DNA from: Candidatus Saccharimonadota bacterium | GTDB lineage: Bacteria; Patescibacteriota; Saccharimonadia; Saccharimonadales; Saccharimonadaceae | Reading direction: 5' to 3' | NCBI GenBank assembly: GCA_017404955.1 | Contig: JAFRBH010000008.1 | Location: forward strand, 1-64,000 | Length of the DNA stretch: 64,000 bases | In this document: positions 24,968 to 32,988 of the stretch, piece after piece | How the letters are laid out: every line of letters starts with the position of its first letter | Numbering within the stretch: position 1 is the first letter of the stretch | Program-made: the position numbers and the translations under genes | The notes under the pieces: model-generated | Told to the model about the DNA's origin: nothing | The model's database searches: none | The model's input: the letters and a program-made list of their open reading frames with translations, nothing else

Positions 24968-25867
24968 ATGGCTACAACCAAGTCCAAGAAGACTACAAGG
25001 TCTTCAAAGTCTAGAGCTACTGCTGCAAGAACCAAAAAAGCTGCAGTAGTTCAGACACCGGTTGTCGAAAAAAGCGGGAACCCATTAAAAGGTTTCTTTG
25101 CTAGAAAGTTCGACGCCAATGAAAATATATTAACAATCTTTAAGAGCCCACGCATTTATGGCGCAATCCTAGGCGAAGTTCTTGGTACTATGTTACTTAC
25201 CTTGATCTTACTCACCTTGGGTGTTTATCAGCCACTTTATGTGATGTTTGGCGTAATTGCTATCACTATGGCAGTCTTTGCCCTTTCTGGTGCAAACCTA
25301 AATCCAATCATCACCGTTGGTATGATGGCTTCTCGCCGTATGTCTGCAATTCGCGGCGTAGTTTACTTGCTCTCTCAGGTGCTCGGTGCTTGGCTTGCAT
25401 TCTTGCTAGCTAACGCTTTCCGTACCGCTGCAAAAGAGCCAGCTGCTTTCCCACAAATGGCGGAAGTTGCTGAAGGCCAATTCTGGCTAGTAACTATGAT
25501 CGAGTTTGTTGGTGCAATCATGATTGCATTCTTCTTTGCACGTGCACTTGCTTACAAGCGCAGCACATTCACCTTTGCTGCTATCTTTGGCGGTGGTGTT
25601 TGTGTTACCCTTTTGTTCATTATCGTAGTTTCTTCAACCTACCTTAATCTACAAAATAACTTCATCCTTAACCCTGCTGCAGCTTTGATGTATCAAATCT
25701 TGCCAGCTGGCGGTGAAGGCTTTGGTGAAGTGTTTGGCGCAATTTGTTCTGCTCTTCTAACCTATGTCATCTTCCCTATGGCTGGTGGCGTCCTAGGTTT
25801 CTATCTAGCAGACTTTGCAGCTCGTCTTTCTGGCGAAACTTGCTGCGACAAATGCATCAAGAAATAA
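24968..25867 (+). CDS. Aquaporin/MIP-family membrane protein with divergent selectivity motifs
   Basis: 299 residues. A Lys/Arg/Thr-rich cytoplasmic tail (residues 1-35) is followed by six membrane segments. The two half-helix boxes are SGANLNPIIT (for SGAHLNPAVT) and NNFILNPAAAL (for NPARSF). The first is NPI rather than NPA, and the arginine that normally follows the second NPA is Ala. The C-terminus ends in CCDKCIKK. The family moves water, glycerol or other small neutral solutes. Loss of the arginine suggests a wider or different pore. It has a strong ribosome site, AAGGAGGAATA. Confidence 0.82.
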   Translation: MATTKSKKTTRSSKSRATAARTKKAAVVQTPVVEKSGNPLKGFFARKFDANENILTIFKSPRIYGAILGEVLGTMLLTLILLTLGVYQPLYVMFGVIAITMAVFALSGANLNPIITVGMMASRRMSAIRGVVYLLSQVLGAWLAFLLANAFRTAAKEPAAFPQMAEVAEGQFWLVTMIEFVGAIMIAFFFARALAYKRSTFTFAAIFGGGVCVTLLFIIVVSSTYLNLQNNFILNPAAALMYQILPAGGEGFGEVFGAICSALLTYVIFPMAGGVLGFYLADFAARLSGETCCDKCIKK

Positions 25868-25872
25868 CCAAC

Positions 25873-25906
25873 TAAAAAGAACCGCTAGAAATAGCGGTTC
25901 TTTTTT
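25873..25906. terminator. Bidirectional terminator with GAAA tetraloop
   Basis: AAAAAGAACCGCTA-GAAA-TAGCGGTTCTTTTT between the convergent aquaporin-like and metG genes. Confidence 0.92.
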
Positions 25907-27353
25907 AGTTTTTTGGAAATAGCGGCACTTCTGGTGGCGTAATTTTTTCTGCCGTAAAAATGTTGGTGATTTTTTCACTAGTTTCTGGGAGAAATGGGGC
26001 TAAAAGATGTGCAACGTTTAGCAACTTTTGTGCCATATCAATTAAAACGCCGTGGAGCTCTGCGGTAAGCTTCTCAGCTTCATCCTCATCGGATGCTTTA
26101 ATTTTTTTATTGTATTCCCAGGGCTTTTTGTCATCAATTTCCCTATTTAGATCTTGGACTTTTTCCCAAGTATAATCAAAAGCTTTGCTGAAATACAATG
26201 AGTCCATAATTTCTAGGTATTTAGCGTCTTTTTCTGGCTGAAAATCTTTAATGCCAGCTAAATCCTGTTTTTTGCAAAGATTAGCAAGACGCTGTACCAG
26301 ATTACCTAAATCGTTAGCGAGCTCATTATTGTAGGCAGCATCATATTTCTCCCATGTAAAATCTGAGTCAGCAAACGTATCAATATGACGTAGGAAAAAG
26401 TAACGGAACGCTGGTAAGCCTTTGGCTTCTAAGACTTCCATTGGATCAACTACGTTGCCAATTGATTTGCTCATTTTTTTGCCATCTGCTAAGACGTGTC
26501 CGTGTGAATGTAAGATTTTTGGCAAAGGTAATCCTAAACCAAGTAGCATCGCTGGCCAGATAATCGCATGAAAACGTAAAATATCTTTGCCAACAAATTG
26601 AACTTTGGCTGGCCAAAAATCAGAAATATCATTTTCTGGGTATCCTAAGACAGTCAGATAATTAGATAGTGCATCAATCCAAACATACATCACCTGACTT
26701 TCGTCACCTGGTACTTTAACACCCCACTTCAACTGAGAAGTTGGGCGAGAGATAGAAACGTCTGGACTATCTTTCAAAAGTTCTAACATTTCTTTAGCGC
26801 GGAAATCTGGTAGAATTGCCATTTCTTTAGATTCGATAGCTTTTTTAATTTGCTCTTTAAAGTCAGAAATCTTAAAGTAATAGTTTTCTTCTTTCAATTT
26901 TTCGTATAGCCTGTTATGGTCTGGGCAAACACCGTTGTTTTCTGTATATTCTTTATCCGTGACATAGCGTTCGCAGCCCTCGCAGTACCAACCCTCATAT
27001 TCAGCTTTGTAAATATGATCTTCCAGTTTTTTCCAAATTTCTTGGCAACCTTTTTCGTGGTTTGCATCTGTAGTCCTTATAAAATCAGTAGGCTCTGCGC
27101 CAAGCTCTCTAATAAATTCTCGGAATTTATTAGAGTTTTGATCTACATAATCTTTAACATCTATTTTGAGCTCAGCGGCTTTTTTAGCGATTTTATTGCC
27201 ATGTTCATCAGTGCCAGCCTGGAAACGGACTTCATTCCCTAAGCCCTTTTGATAGCGTGCATAAGTGTCAGCCAAAAGATAGTCCATCGCGTGCCCAATA
27301 TGCGGCGCGCCATTGACATAAGGAATGGCGGTAGTGATGTAGATTTTTGACAT
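25905..27353 (-). CDS. metG: Methionyl-tRNA synthetase
   Basis: Class I enzyme charging tRNA-Met, 482 residues. It shows YVNGAPHIGHAMDY (HIGH motif), the KKMSKSIGNVVDP motif (KMSKS), and a zinc knuckle with CEGC and CPDH. The helical anticodon-binding domain is present; the C-terminal dimerisation domain is absent, as in the short type. The ATG at 27353 is 6 bases after TATAAT. It lies next to rsmA and a YabE/Rpf-like gene, the neighbourhood known from Firmicutes and Actinobacteria. Confidence 0.97.
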   Translation of the reverse strand: MSKIYITTAIPYVNGAPHIGHAMDYLLADTYARYQKGLGNEVRFQAGTDEHGNKIAKKAAELKIDVKDYVDQNSNKFREFIRELGAEPTDFIRTTDANHEKGCQEIWKKLEDHIYKAEYEGWYCEGCERYVTDKEYTENNGVCPDHNRLYEKLKEENYYFKISDFKEQIKKAIESKEMAILPDFRAKEMLELLKDSPDVSISRPTSQLKWGVKVPGDESQVMYVWIDALSNYLTVLGYPENDISDFWPAKVQFVGKDILRFHAIIWPAMLLGLGLPLPKILHSHGHVLADGKKMSKSIGNVVDPMEVLEAKGLPAFRYFFLRHIDTFADSDFTWEKYDAAYNNELANDLGNLVQRLANLCKKQDLAGIKDFQPEKDAKYLEIMDSLYFSKAFDYTWEKVQDLNREIDDKKPWEYNKKIKASDEDEAEKLTAELHGVLIDMAQKLLNVAHLLAPFLPETSEKITNIFTAEKITPPEVPLFPKN

Positions 27354-27359
27354 ATATAT

Positions 27360-27365
27360 ATTATA
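27360..27365 (-). promoter_or_regulatory. -10 promoter of metG
   Basis: TATAAT with spacer ATATAT before the ATG at 27353. The TG extension is not present here. Confidence 0.55.
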
Positions 27366-27367
27366 TA

Positions 27368-28756
27368 CTATTTTTCAACACAGGTAAAGCCATCAGTCTG
27401 GAAGGTATCTTTCAGAGTCTCCATATCGGAGATAACTTCACCACGGAGAACATATAGGTCCATTACCTTAGCGTTAGAAGTAGTAATGGCTTCACCATCA
27501 GCTTGGTGAGTTACTGTTACAGTATTGCCAGTAACATCATAGGTACTTAAGAATGGGTCTGCGGTAAGATTCAGCTGGGTATATTTAGTTTTATAGTTTT
27601 GTTCAGCCGCAGTTCGCCCAGTATTTGCATCATCTTCTGAGCTATAATTCAAAGTTATATTGGTACCTAAACTTGTAAGTGCATCATCAGAATACATGGC
27701 AATAACATTTTCCTCGCCACTAGTTACATTACCATAACCTTGGAATTTTGAACCATCGCCAGACAAAGTACAAATTAAGCTAGAAACGACTGGCTGATTA
27801 GGTTTGACATTGGCGCTGTTATTAGAATTATTATTCTTGTTAGTCGAAGATTTATTGCCCGATGTACTATTCATAACGAACAGTAAAACAATCACAACGA
27901 TAGCAACAAGTACTACTGCAGCAACAATCATGATGATAAGTTTAGCATTGCCTTTAAAATCAAACATCGGGGTCTTTTTTGGCTTGATCACTGGGGTAGA
28001 GTGGTCTGGAGTCGAATCGGAATACGCAAGCGCACTACCAATAGAGCCTGGTACTGGGTCAGCTGGTTTTAGTGGTTCTTCATCATCTTCAGTGTCTGTT
28101 GGTTTTGACGATTCTGGAGCATCGCCAACAAAACTTGCAGAGCTAGGAGTAGTCTCGGATGTAAAATCGGTAGATAAGTCAGGTTGCGCTTCAGTAGTAC
28201 CAGCTGGCGTTTCAATAGATGAAGATTCTGGCGTAGTTGGAGTGGATAAATCTACTGGGGTAGTCGAAGCTGGCGTTGATAAGTCTACTGAAGTAGCAGT
28301 TGAAGTTTCTGTGGTTGTCTCTGATGCCAAAGGCGACTCTGGCACAATTGGAGCCTCAGGAGTGACAGGAGTGACAGGAGTGGCTACTGGAGCAACTTCT
28401 GGTGCTGTTGCAGCTTCAGAAGTTAAGGTTTCAGTAGTAACTGGATTCTCTGGGACAGCAGGAGCTTCTGGAGTGGTAGGAGCTTCTGGAGTAGTGGTAG
28501 GGGCTTCAGCGGTCAAACCTTCTGGAGTTGGAGTTGGCTGCGGGACTGAAGTTTCTGGTGCGGAAATCTCTGGAGTAGCTAATGATTCTGGCGTAGTATT
28601 AGTCAAATCTGCAGCAACTTGGTCTAAAGATGGGGTCTCTTCTGCGGCAGGAGTTTCAGCTGGTGTCGTTTCCGGCGCAGGGACTTCTGGCGCAAGAGCA
28701 GAATTAAGAGTTGCCGCTGCGTCACCCTGATTATTTTGATTTTCTTCCGGATTCAT
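27368..28756 (-). CDS. Pro/Thr/Glu-rich single-pass membrane protein
   Basis: 462 residues. Residues 1-255 are low complexity with repeated PE/TP/ST units (for example TTPEAPTTPEAPAVPENP), then basic residues, then one membrane helix (about 275-298). An Asn/Ser linker leads to a C-terminal domain of about 130 residues with two cysteines (SSLICTLSG and GFTCVEK). No signal peptide precedes the repeats, so the repeats are probably cytoplasmic and the C-terminal domain outside. Function is unknown. It lies between rsmA and metG. Confidence 0.7.
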   Translation of the reverse strand: MNPEENQNNQGDAAATLNSALAPEVPAPETTPAETPAAEETPSLDQVAADLTNTTPESLATPEISAPETSVPQPTPTPEGLTAEAPTTTPEAPTTPEAPAVPENPVTTETLTSEAATAPEVAPVATPVTPVTPEAPIVPESPLASETTTETSTATSVDLSTPASTTPVDLSTPTTPESSSIETPAGTTEAQPDLSTDFTSETTPSSASFVGDAPESSKPTDTEDDEEPLKPADPVPGSIGSALAYSDSTPDHSTPVIKPKKTPMFDFKGNAKLIIMIVAAVVLVAIVVIVLLFVMNSTSGNKSSTNKNNNSNNSANVKPNQPVVSSLICTLSGDGSKFQGYGNVTSGEENVIAMYSDDALTSLGTNITLNYSSEDDANTGRTAAEQNYKTKYTQLNLTADPFLSTYDVTGNTVTVTHQADGEAITTSNAKVMDLYVLRGEVISDMETLKDTFQTDGFTCVEK

Positions 28757-28810
28757 ATAAAGCCTCCCTTTTTAGTCAATATACACTTTGTTTTATTATA
28801 TCGCTTATGT

Positions 28811-29593
28811 TTAAGATTGACAAGAGAAAAATGAATCTAATTTTTGCCATTCTTTAAGGGATAAATCGGCTGAGCGAACATCAGCGGAAATACCAATCTC
28901 AGCGAACGCTTTAAGAAGATCTTCTTTAGAGATTTGTCCGAGATTTTTTATGAGTTTCTTACGCGGCGCAGAAAAACCACGCTTGATTAGAGCAAAGGTG
29001 GCTTCTGGAATAACTGGACTATCGAGTGGGTCCAGAATTACAACCTGGCTATCAACTTTTGGAGCTGGTGCAAATTCTTCCCTAGAAACTACTGGGCCAA
29101 GAGATACTTTGGCATAATTTTGGACCATAAGCGAAAGAACCGTGTGCTTCCCTTTTTCTGCCGCAATACGTTCAGCTACTTCCTTCTGAATTAGGAGCAC
29201 GATGCGTTCTGGTTTATTAGTGGCCTTAACTAACTTTTGAATAATTGGCGAAGTAATATAATAAGGAATATTTCCAGCAACCACATACGGTTCTTTGACA
29301 CTCTCAAGGTTAAACTTAAGAAAATCCATATTTTTGACTTCTAAGTTTTTACCTGGAAAAGATTTTGGCAAGTTATCAGCTAATTTTTTATCGAATTCAA
29401 TAGCTAAAACTTTTGGGAAAACCCTAAGTAGGCTAGAAGTCAGAGTCCCAAGACCTGGGCCGATTTCTAGACAGAGACGGTTTTCTTCTGCTTCTGGGGA
29501 TGAGCTATCAGCAGCTATTTCGGCGATCTCATCCAAAATAACTCGGTTTTTTAACCAGTTTTGACCAAGTGATTTATTGTTTTGTAATGCCAT
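28811..29593 (-). CDS. rsmA: 16S rRNA dimethyladenosine transferase (KsgA)
   Basis: 260 residues. It dimethylates two adjacent adenosines near the 3' end of 16S rRNA. The signature SLGQNWLKN starts the protein, motif I is LEIGPGLGTLT, motif IV is GNIPYYITSPI (NIPY), and EEFAPAPKVDSQVV follows. The C-terminal helical domain is present. It lies downstream of a YabE/Rpf-like gene, as in Actinobacteria and Firmicutes. Confidence 0.96.
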   Translation of the reverse strand: MALQNNKSLGQNWLKNRVILDEIAEIAADSSSPEAEENRLCLEIGPGLGTLTSSLLRVFPKVLAIEFDKKLADNLPKSFPGKNLEVKNMDFLKFNLESVKEPYVVAGNIPYYITSPIIQKLVKATNKPERIVLLIQKEVAERIAAEKGKHTVLSLMVQNYAKVSLGPVVSREEFAPAPKVDSQVVILDPLDSPVIPEATFALIKRGFSAPRKKLIKNLGQISKEDLLKAFAEIGISADVRSADLSLKEWQKLDSFFSCQS

Positions 29594-29636
29594 TTATTAT
29601 ATTATACAATATTTTTGCTAAAAAGCCAATCAAATA

Positions 29637-30674
29637 TTAATACCAGTGGTGAGCCCACCAATAGGCCATTGCTTGGTTCCAACCACCATAGCGACCGGTG
29701 ACATATTTTGCCATCCATTTAATTTGGGTGACAGGATTAGTCTGCCAGTCAGCGCCTTCGGAAGCCATCTTACTACCTGGCAGAGCTTGTGGGATGCCAT
29801 AAGCACCGGATGAAGCATTTGTAGCGCCTACGCGACAACCAGATTCGTGATAAATGAGAGTGAGAGCATTCTGAAGATCGGCTTCTGAGACACCTGCTTC
29901 GCGAGCCCAGCCAGCACATGTTTCCCATTCTGGTGGAATAGATTTCTTGGAGCCTACCGCGGTGATACGTGCAACTGGTTCTTTAGCAGTCTCCTCAGAA
30001 ATTAGAGTACGAGATACTTCGACACCATCCTTGAAGTTAACTTCATATTTGGCAACTTTGCGTCCTTCCTCACCAGCCTGGATTAACTTTGTTTCACCCT
30101 GAGCAAGGGAGCTATCTTCCTGAGTTTCTTCTGAATACGGAATTACTGTTTCTACGGTCGCAGTTTGGCCACCATTTCTGATAATTTTATAAGTGGTAGA
30201 AAGGCCAGTTTCCATAATATTGTTGTTAGTAACAAGTTTCACTTCATCCCCATCGTAAATAGAAATGCCCGCAGCTTCAGCAATTGTCTGCGGATCATAA
30301 CTTGCAGTCATGATATTTTTCTTAATCATCCCGTCAATTAGAGTGACAGGGCGAGAACGATAGATATTAATATGGAAATTATCAAAATTGATAAGTGTAG
30401 TTTTGGAAGGTTCCACGATATCAGTCTCTGCAACTTCTATATTTGCGCGTTCCAAAGCTTCACCGACTGTGACGGCGTCAGTTTTGATAGTTAATTTCTT
30501 TCCTTGATCGTGAATTGAAACAAAATGTGGTTCGGTGATATCACCGGAAACACCAGAGTCTTCTGCAAAAGTATTCATCGTGATAGCTTTAGCGACAGAA
30601 GAAAAAACCATCGCGACAATAATCACGCCAAAAACCACAAGAGATAATCGGTTACGCCTAGAATGTAGTCTCAT
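29637..30674 (-). CDS. YabE/Rpf-like secreted wall hydrolase (DUF348, G5, lysozyme-like domains)
   Basis: 345 residues. The N-terminus is a signal or anchor (about 10-30, LSLVVFGVIIVAMVFSSVA). DUF348 ubiquitin-like repeats follow (KKLTIKTDAVTVGEALERAN and PVTLIDGMIKKNIMTAS). A G5 domain spans about 165-235 (TYKIIRNGGQTATVETVIPY). The C-terminal lysozyme-like domain has IYHESGCRVGATNASSGAYG, with a catalytic Glu in HESGC, and ends with GGWNQAMAYW. This is a peptidoglycan-cleaving enzyme acting outside the cell. The gene pair with rsmA mirrors rpfB-ksgA of Actinobacteria. Confidence 0.88.
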   Translation of the reverse strand: MRLHSRRNRLSLVVFGVIIVAMVFSSVAKAITMNTFAEDSGVSGDITEPHFVSIHDQGKKLTIKTDAVTVGEALERANIEVAETDIVEPSKTTLINFDNFHINIYRSRPVTLIDGMIKKNIMTASYDPQTIAEAAGISIYDGDEVKLVTNNNIMETGLSTTYKIIRNGGQTATVETVIPYSEETQEDSSLAQGETKLIQAGEEGRKVAKYEVNFKDGVEVSRTLISEETAKEPVARITAVGSKKSIPPEWETCAGWAREAGVSEADLQNALTLIYHESGCRVGATNASSGAYGIPQALPGSKMASEGADWQTNPVTQIKWMAKYVTGRYGGWNQAMAYWWAHHWY

Positions 30675-30717
30675 ACCTTTTAGTATAGCACACTCAAAAC
30701 ACTTATGGCAAATATAA

Positions 30718-30755
30718 AAATCGCAGCAAGTTTGAAATTACTTGCTGCGATTAGT
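30718..30755 (-). terminator. Terminator of the surface protein gene
   Basis: AATCGCAGCAAGT-loop-ACTTGCTGCGATT; on the minus strand it runs into TTTTTATA. Confidence 0.88.
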
Positions 30756-30758
30756 AAT

Positions 30759-32168
30759 TTATTTACGAATCTTTTCGCTCGCGAACCAAAGTGCGGTGGA
30801 TAGCACTGTTACGGCAAAGAGTGTAGCAGCGCCGCTAGATACTACGGAAGCGGTGGCAACTGTAGTATTTACGCCAGAGTTTGGTGTGCCAGCAACTGGC
30901 TTAGAGGCGATAGCGTAATTAGAGAAGCTATCAACTTCAAATGAGATAGTATTGGTCTCTAGATCATAAGTAGTCTCGATAACTTCATAAGTACCATCGT
31001 GCTTTTCGTGGATGATCACAAAATTGCTGCCATCTACACCATCATCAAGTTTCAAAGTTACAGTAGCTTTGTGCTCTAGCTCGTTAACTTGGGTATCCCA
31101 GCTAGCTGCAGCAGAGGCTTTGTAGACAGTATTAAATAGAGAGATATCTACGAAATTAGAAATATCGTAGCCGGCAGGAGTAGCGTTCTTAAAGTTGTCG
31201 ACTTTGTCGCTTGGCAGTTCTTTATCAACAATATCAAGTCTAGCAGTCCCCATGCCCATGCTTGGCTCATTATTAAGAACAATAGAGCCAGAGCTGATAG
31301 CGCTAGTTGCATTAGCATTTACTGCGTTAGCAACTGATTCGAATTTCGCTGCTAAGTGTGCGTTACCACCACGAATGGTGAAAGTATATTCACCAACGTT
31401 TGCCTGTGGTGTAAATTGACCACCGTTAATACCGAAGGAGGTCAGCTGATAACCGGCATTTGGAATCAACTTAACAGTAAGTACAGTACCAACTGGAAAT
31501 TCGGCACCACCAGTGCTACCATCTGGGTCTTCCTCGGTAACAATACTGTTAGCCCAATGGCAATAATTGAGACCACAGTTGTTGTTGAGATCATCTACAG
31601 AATTATAAGTTACACCATTGATTACAGCTTTAACGAAGCTAATTGTGCCTTGGCCAATAATATCATCTGGAAAAGCGTGAACTTCAGTCTCGTCATTTTC
31701 CCAAAGGAAATTGCCAAAGAACTGTTGTTCCTGAGTAATGTTAGCGCTCTTGGTGATAACATTGTAGGTGTCAGCTTTTGGAACTTGAACAGTGAAGCTG
31801 ATGTGCTGATTTGCATAATGAGTAGCTAAGTCTTCCTTGGTACTTGGCAACTGATTAGTAAGAACAGTGTCATTAATCTTCAAGTAATTAATTACATCAA
31901 TATAAAGTGTCTCGAACTTGAAAGTAACCAAGTCGCCATCGTTCCATTCATAACTGACGCCATCGTTGGTCCACGCCTTCGAACCAGGTTGTGCGTCTTG
32001 TGGGTTAGCCATCGTATTGTTAATCCAAACATCTGCAACTTCGCCTTCCTGAGCAGAATAGGTAACCTTACTTACAACTTGGGCGGCGGAAACATTACTA
32101 GAGAGTGGCAAGAATATGCTAGCAAACGCAAAAAACAATGCCGCAAACACTTCAGATAATCTTTTCAT
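30759..32168 (-). CDS. Surface protein with signal peptide and C-terminal anchor
   Basis: 469 residues. Signal peptide 1-29 (ends NVSAA), then Ig-like and InlB-B-repeat-like segments (GYQLTSFGINGGQFTP and GEYTFTIRGGNAHLAAKFE). The C-terminus has GTPNSG, a hydrophobic stretch (about 440-462) and KIRK. This resembles a sortase-type sorting signal but lacks canonical LPxTG, so simple membrane anchoring is equally possible. Exposed on the cell surface; its ligand is unknown. Confidence 0.75.
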   Translation of the reverse strand: MKRLSEVFAALFFAFASIFLPLSSNVSAAQVVSKVTYSAQEGEVADVWINNTMANPQDAQPGSKAWTNDGVSYEWNDGDLVTFKFETLYIDVINYLKINDTVLTNQLPSTKEDLATHYANQHISFTVQVPKADTYNVITKSANITQEQQFFGNFLWENDETEVHAFPDDIIGQGTISFVKAVINGVTYNSVDDLNNNCGLNYCHWANSIVTEEDPDGSTGGAEFPVGTVLTVKLIPNAGYQLTSFGINGGQFTPQANVGEYTFTIRGGNAHLAAKFESVANAVNANATSAISSGSIVLNNEPSMGMGTARLDIVDKELPSDKVDNFKNATPAGYDISNFVDISLFNTVYKASAAASWDTQVNELEHKATVTLKLDDGVDGSNFVIIHEKHDGTYEVIETTYDLETNTISFEVDSFSNYAIASKPVAGTPNSGVNTTVATASVVSSGAATLFAVTVLSTALWFASEKIRK

Positions 32169-32262
32169 ACATGATCTCCTTATTTAAGTATATTATATAT
32201 TGACACTCTCGAAAGTCAAGCATTTTTAAACCATCAACAGATATGATATAATAATTATATTC

Positions 32263-32349
32263 CCCCGAGTGGCGGAATTGGTAGACGCGCTAGCTTCAGG
32301 TGCTAGTGTCTGTAAAGATGTGCTGGTTCGAGTCCAGTCTCGGGGACCA
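32263..32349 (+). tRNA. tRNA-Leu (CAG)
   Basis: 87 bases with a long variable arm and CCA encoded. Acceptor CCCCGAG/CTCGGGG, anticodon stem CTAGC/GCTAG around loop TTCAGGT. A TGATATAAT extended -10 lies just upstream (32243-32251). Confidence 0.94.
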
Positions 32350-32355
32350 AACAAT

Positions 32356-32988
32356 ATGTTAGTTTTTGCTAAAATTTTCTTATCGTTTTTCATCTATTCA
32401 TTTGCTGGATGGTTTTTTGAACTCTTATGGTGCTCGGTAGTTCATAAGAAGGCCAAGACTAGGGGCGTGCTTTTCGGTCCATATTGTCCAATTTATGGAT
32501 TTGGAGCAATTTTGGTTCTAGGGGCAACCTACACCGTACGTGACAATTGGCTGCTAACCTTTTTAATTGCTATGGCGCTTTGCTCAATATTGGAATACTT
32601 TACTAGCTTTTTACTAGAAAAAATTTTTCATATCAGATGGTGGGACTACTCAAAGACTGAAAAATTTAACATCAACGGACGCATTTGCTTGACTGCAACT
32701 TTATCATTTGGACTTTTTGGTGTAATCGCCGCCCAATGGACACAGCCATTCATAGAGAACATTTTTTCCATAATACCCGACATCACACAAGTAATTCTCG
32801 CTTTAGTCTTATTAGTAATTATATTAGCCGATTTTACCGCATCAATGCTTGCAACCTGGGGAGCAAAAAAGTTGGTAGATTTTAGCAAATTTGCCGGTGA
32901 TCAGACCGCAGAGGTAAAAAAGGCTTGTAAAACTGTCGCAAAAAAGACTATCAAAAAACTAAGCAAAAAGTCTCGTAAAAAGCGTTAA
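32356..32988 (+). CDS. PF06541 (CmpB-like) putative ABC transporter permease
   Basis: 210 residues from the ATG at 32356; an in-frame extension starting at 32269 would be the tRNA-Leu itself. About five membrane segments. Family signatures are AGWFFELLWC, RGVLFGPYCPIYGFGA, RWWDYSKTEKFNINGRICL. The C-terminus is very basic (KKTIKKLSKKSRKKR). No ATPase partner is nearby and the transport role of the family is unproven. A truncated paralogue lies at 57729-58315. It may share the tRNA-Leu promoter, since only 6 bases separate them. Confidence 0.85.
   Translation: MLVFAKIFLSFFIYSFAGWFFELLWCSVVHKKAKTRGVLFGPYCPIYGFGAILVLGATYTVRDNWLLTFLIAMALCSILEYFTSFLLEKIFHIRWWDYSKTEKFNINGRICLTATLSFGLFGVIAAQWTQPFIENIFSIIPDITQVILALVLLVIILADFTASMLATWGAKKLVDFSKFAGDQTAEVKKACKTVAKKTIKKLSKKSRKKR

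Noticed and set aside
27804-28730. A 308-codon open frame on the plus strand
   Set aside because: It is exactly antisense to the Pro/Thr-rich repeats of the 27368-28756 gene. Its Gly/Val/Ser composition is the expected reverse reading of such repeats, and it has no start signals.
32269-32355. N-terminal extension of the CmpB-like protein
   Set aside because: These bases are tRNA-Leu; the start at 32356 matches the family's N-terminus.
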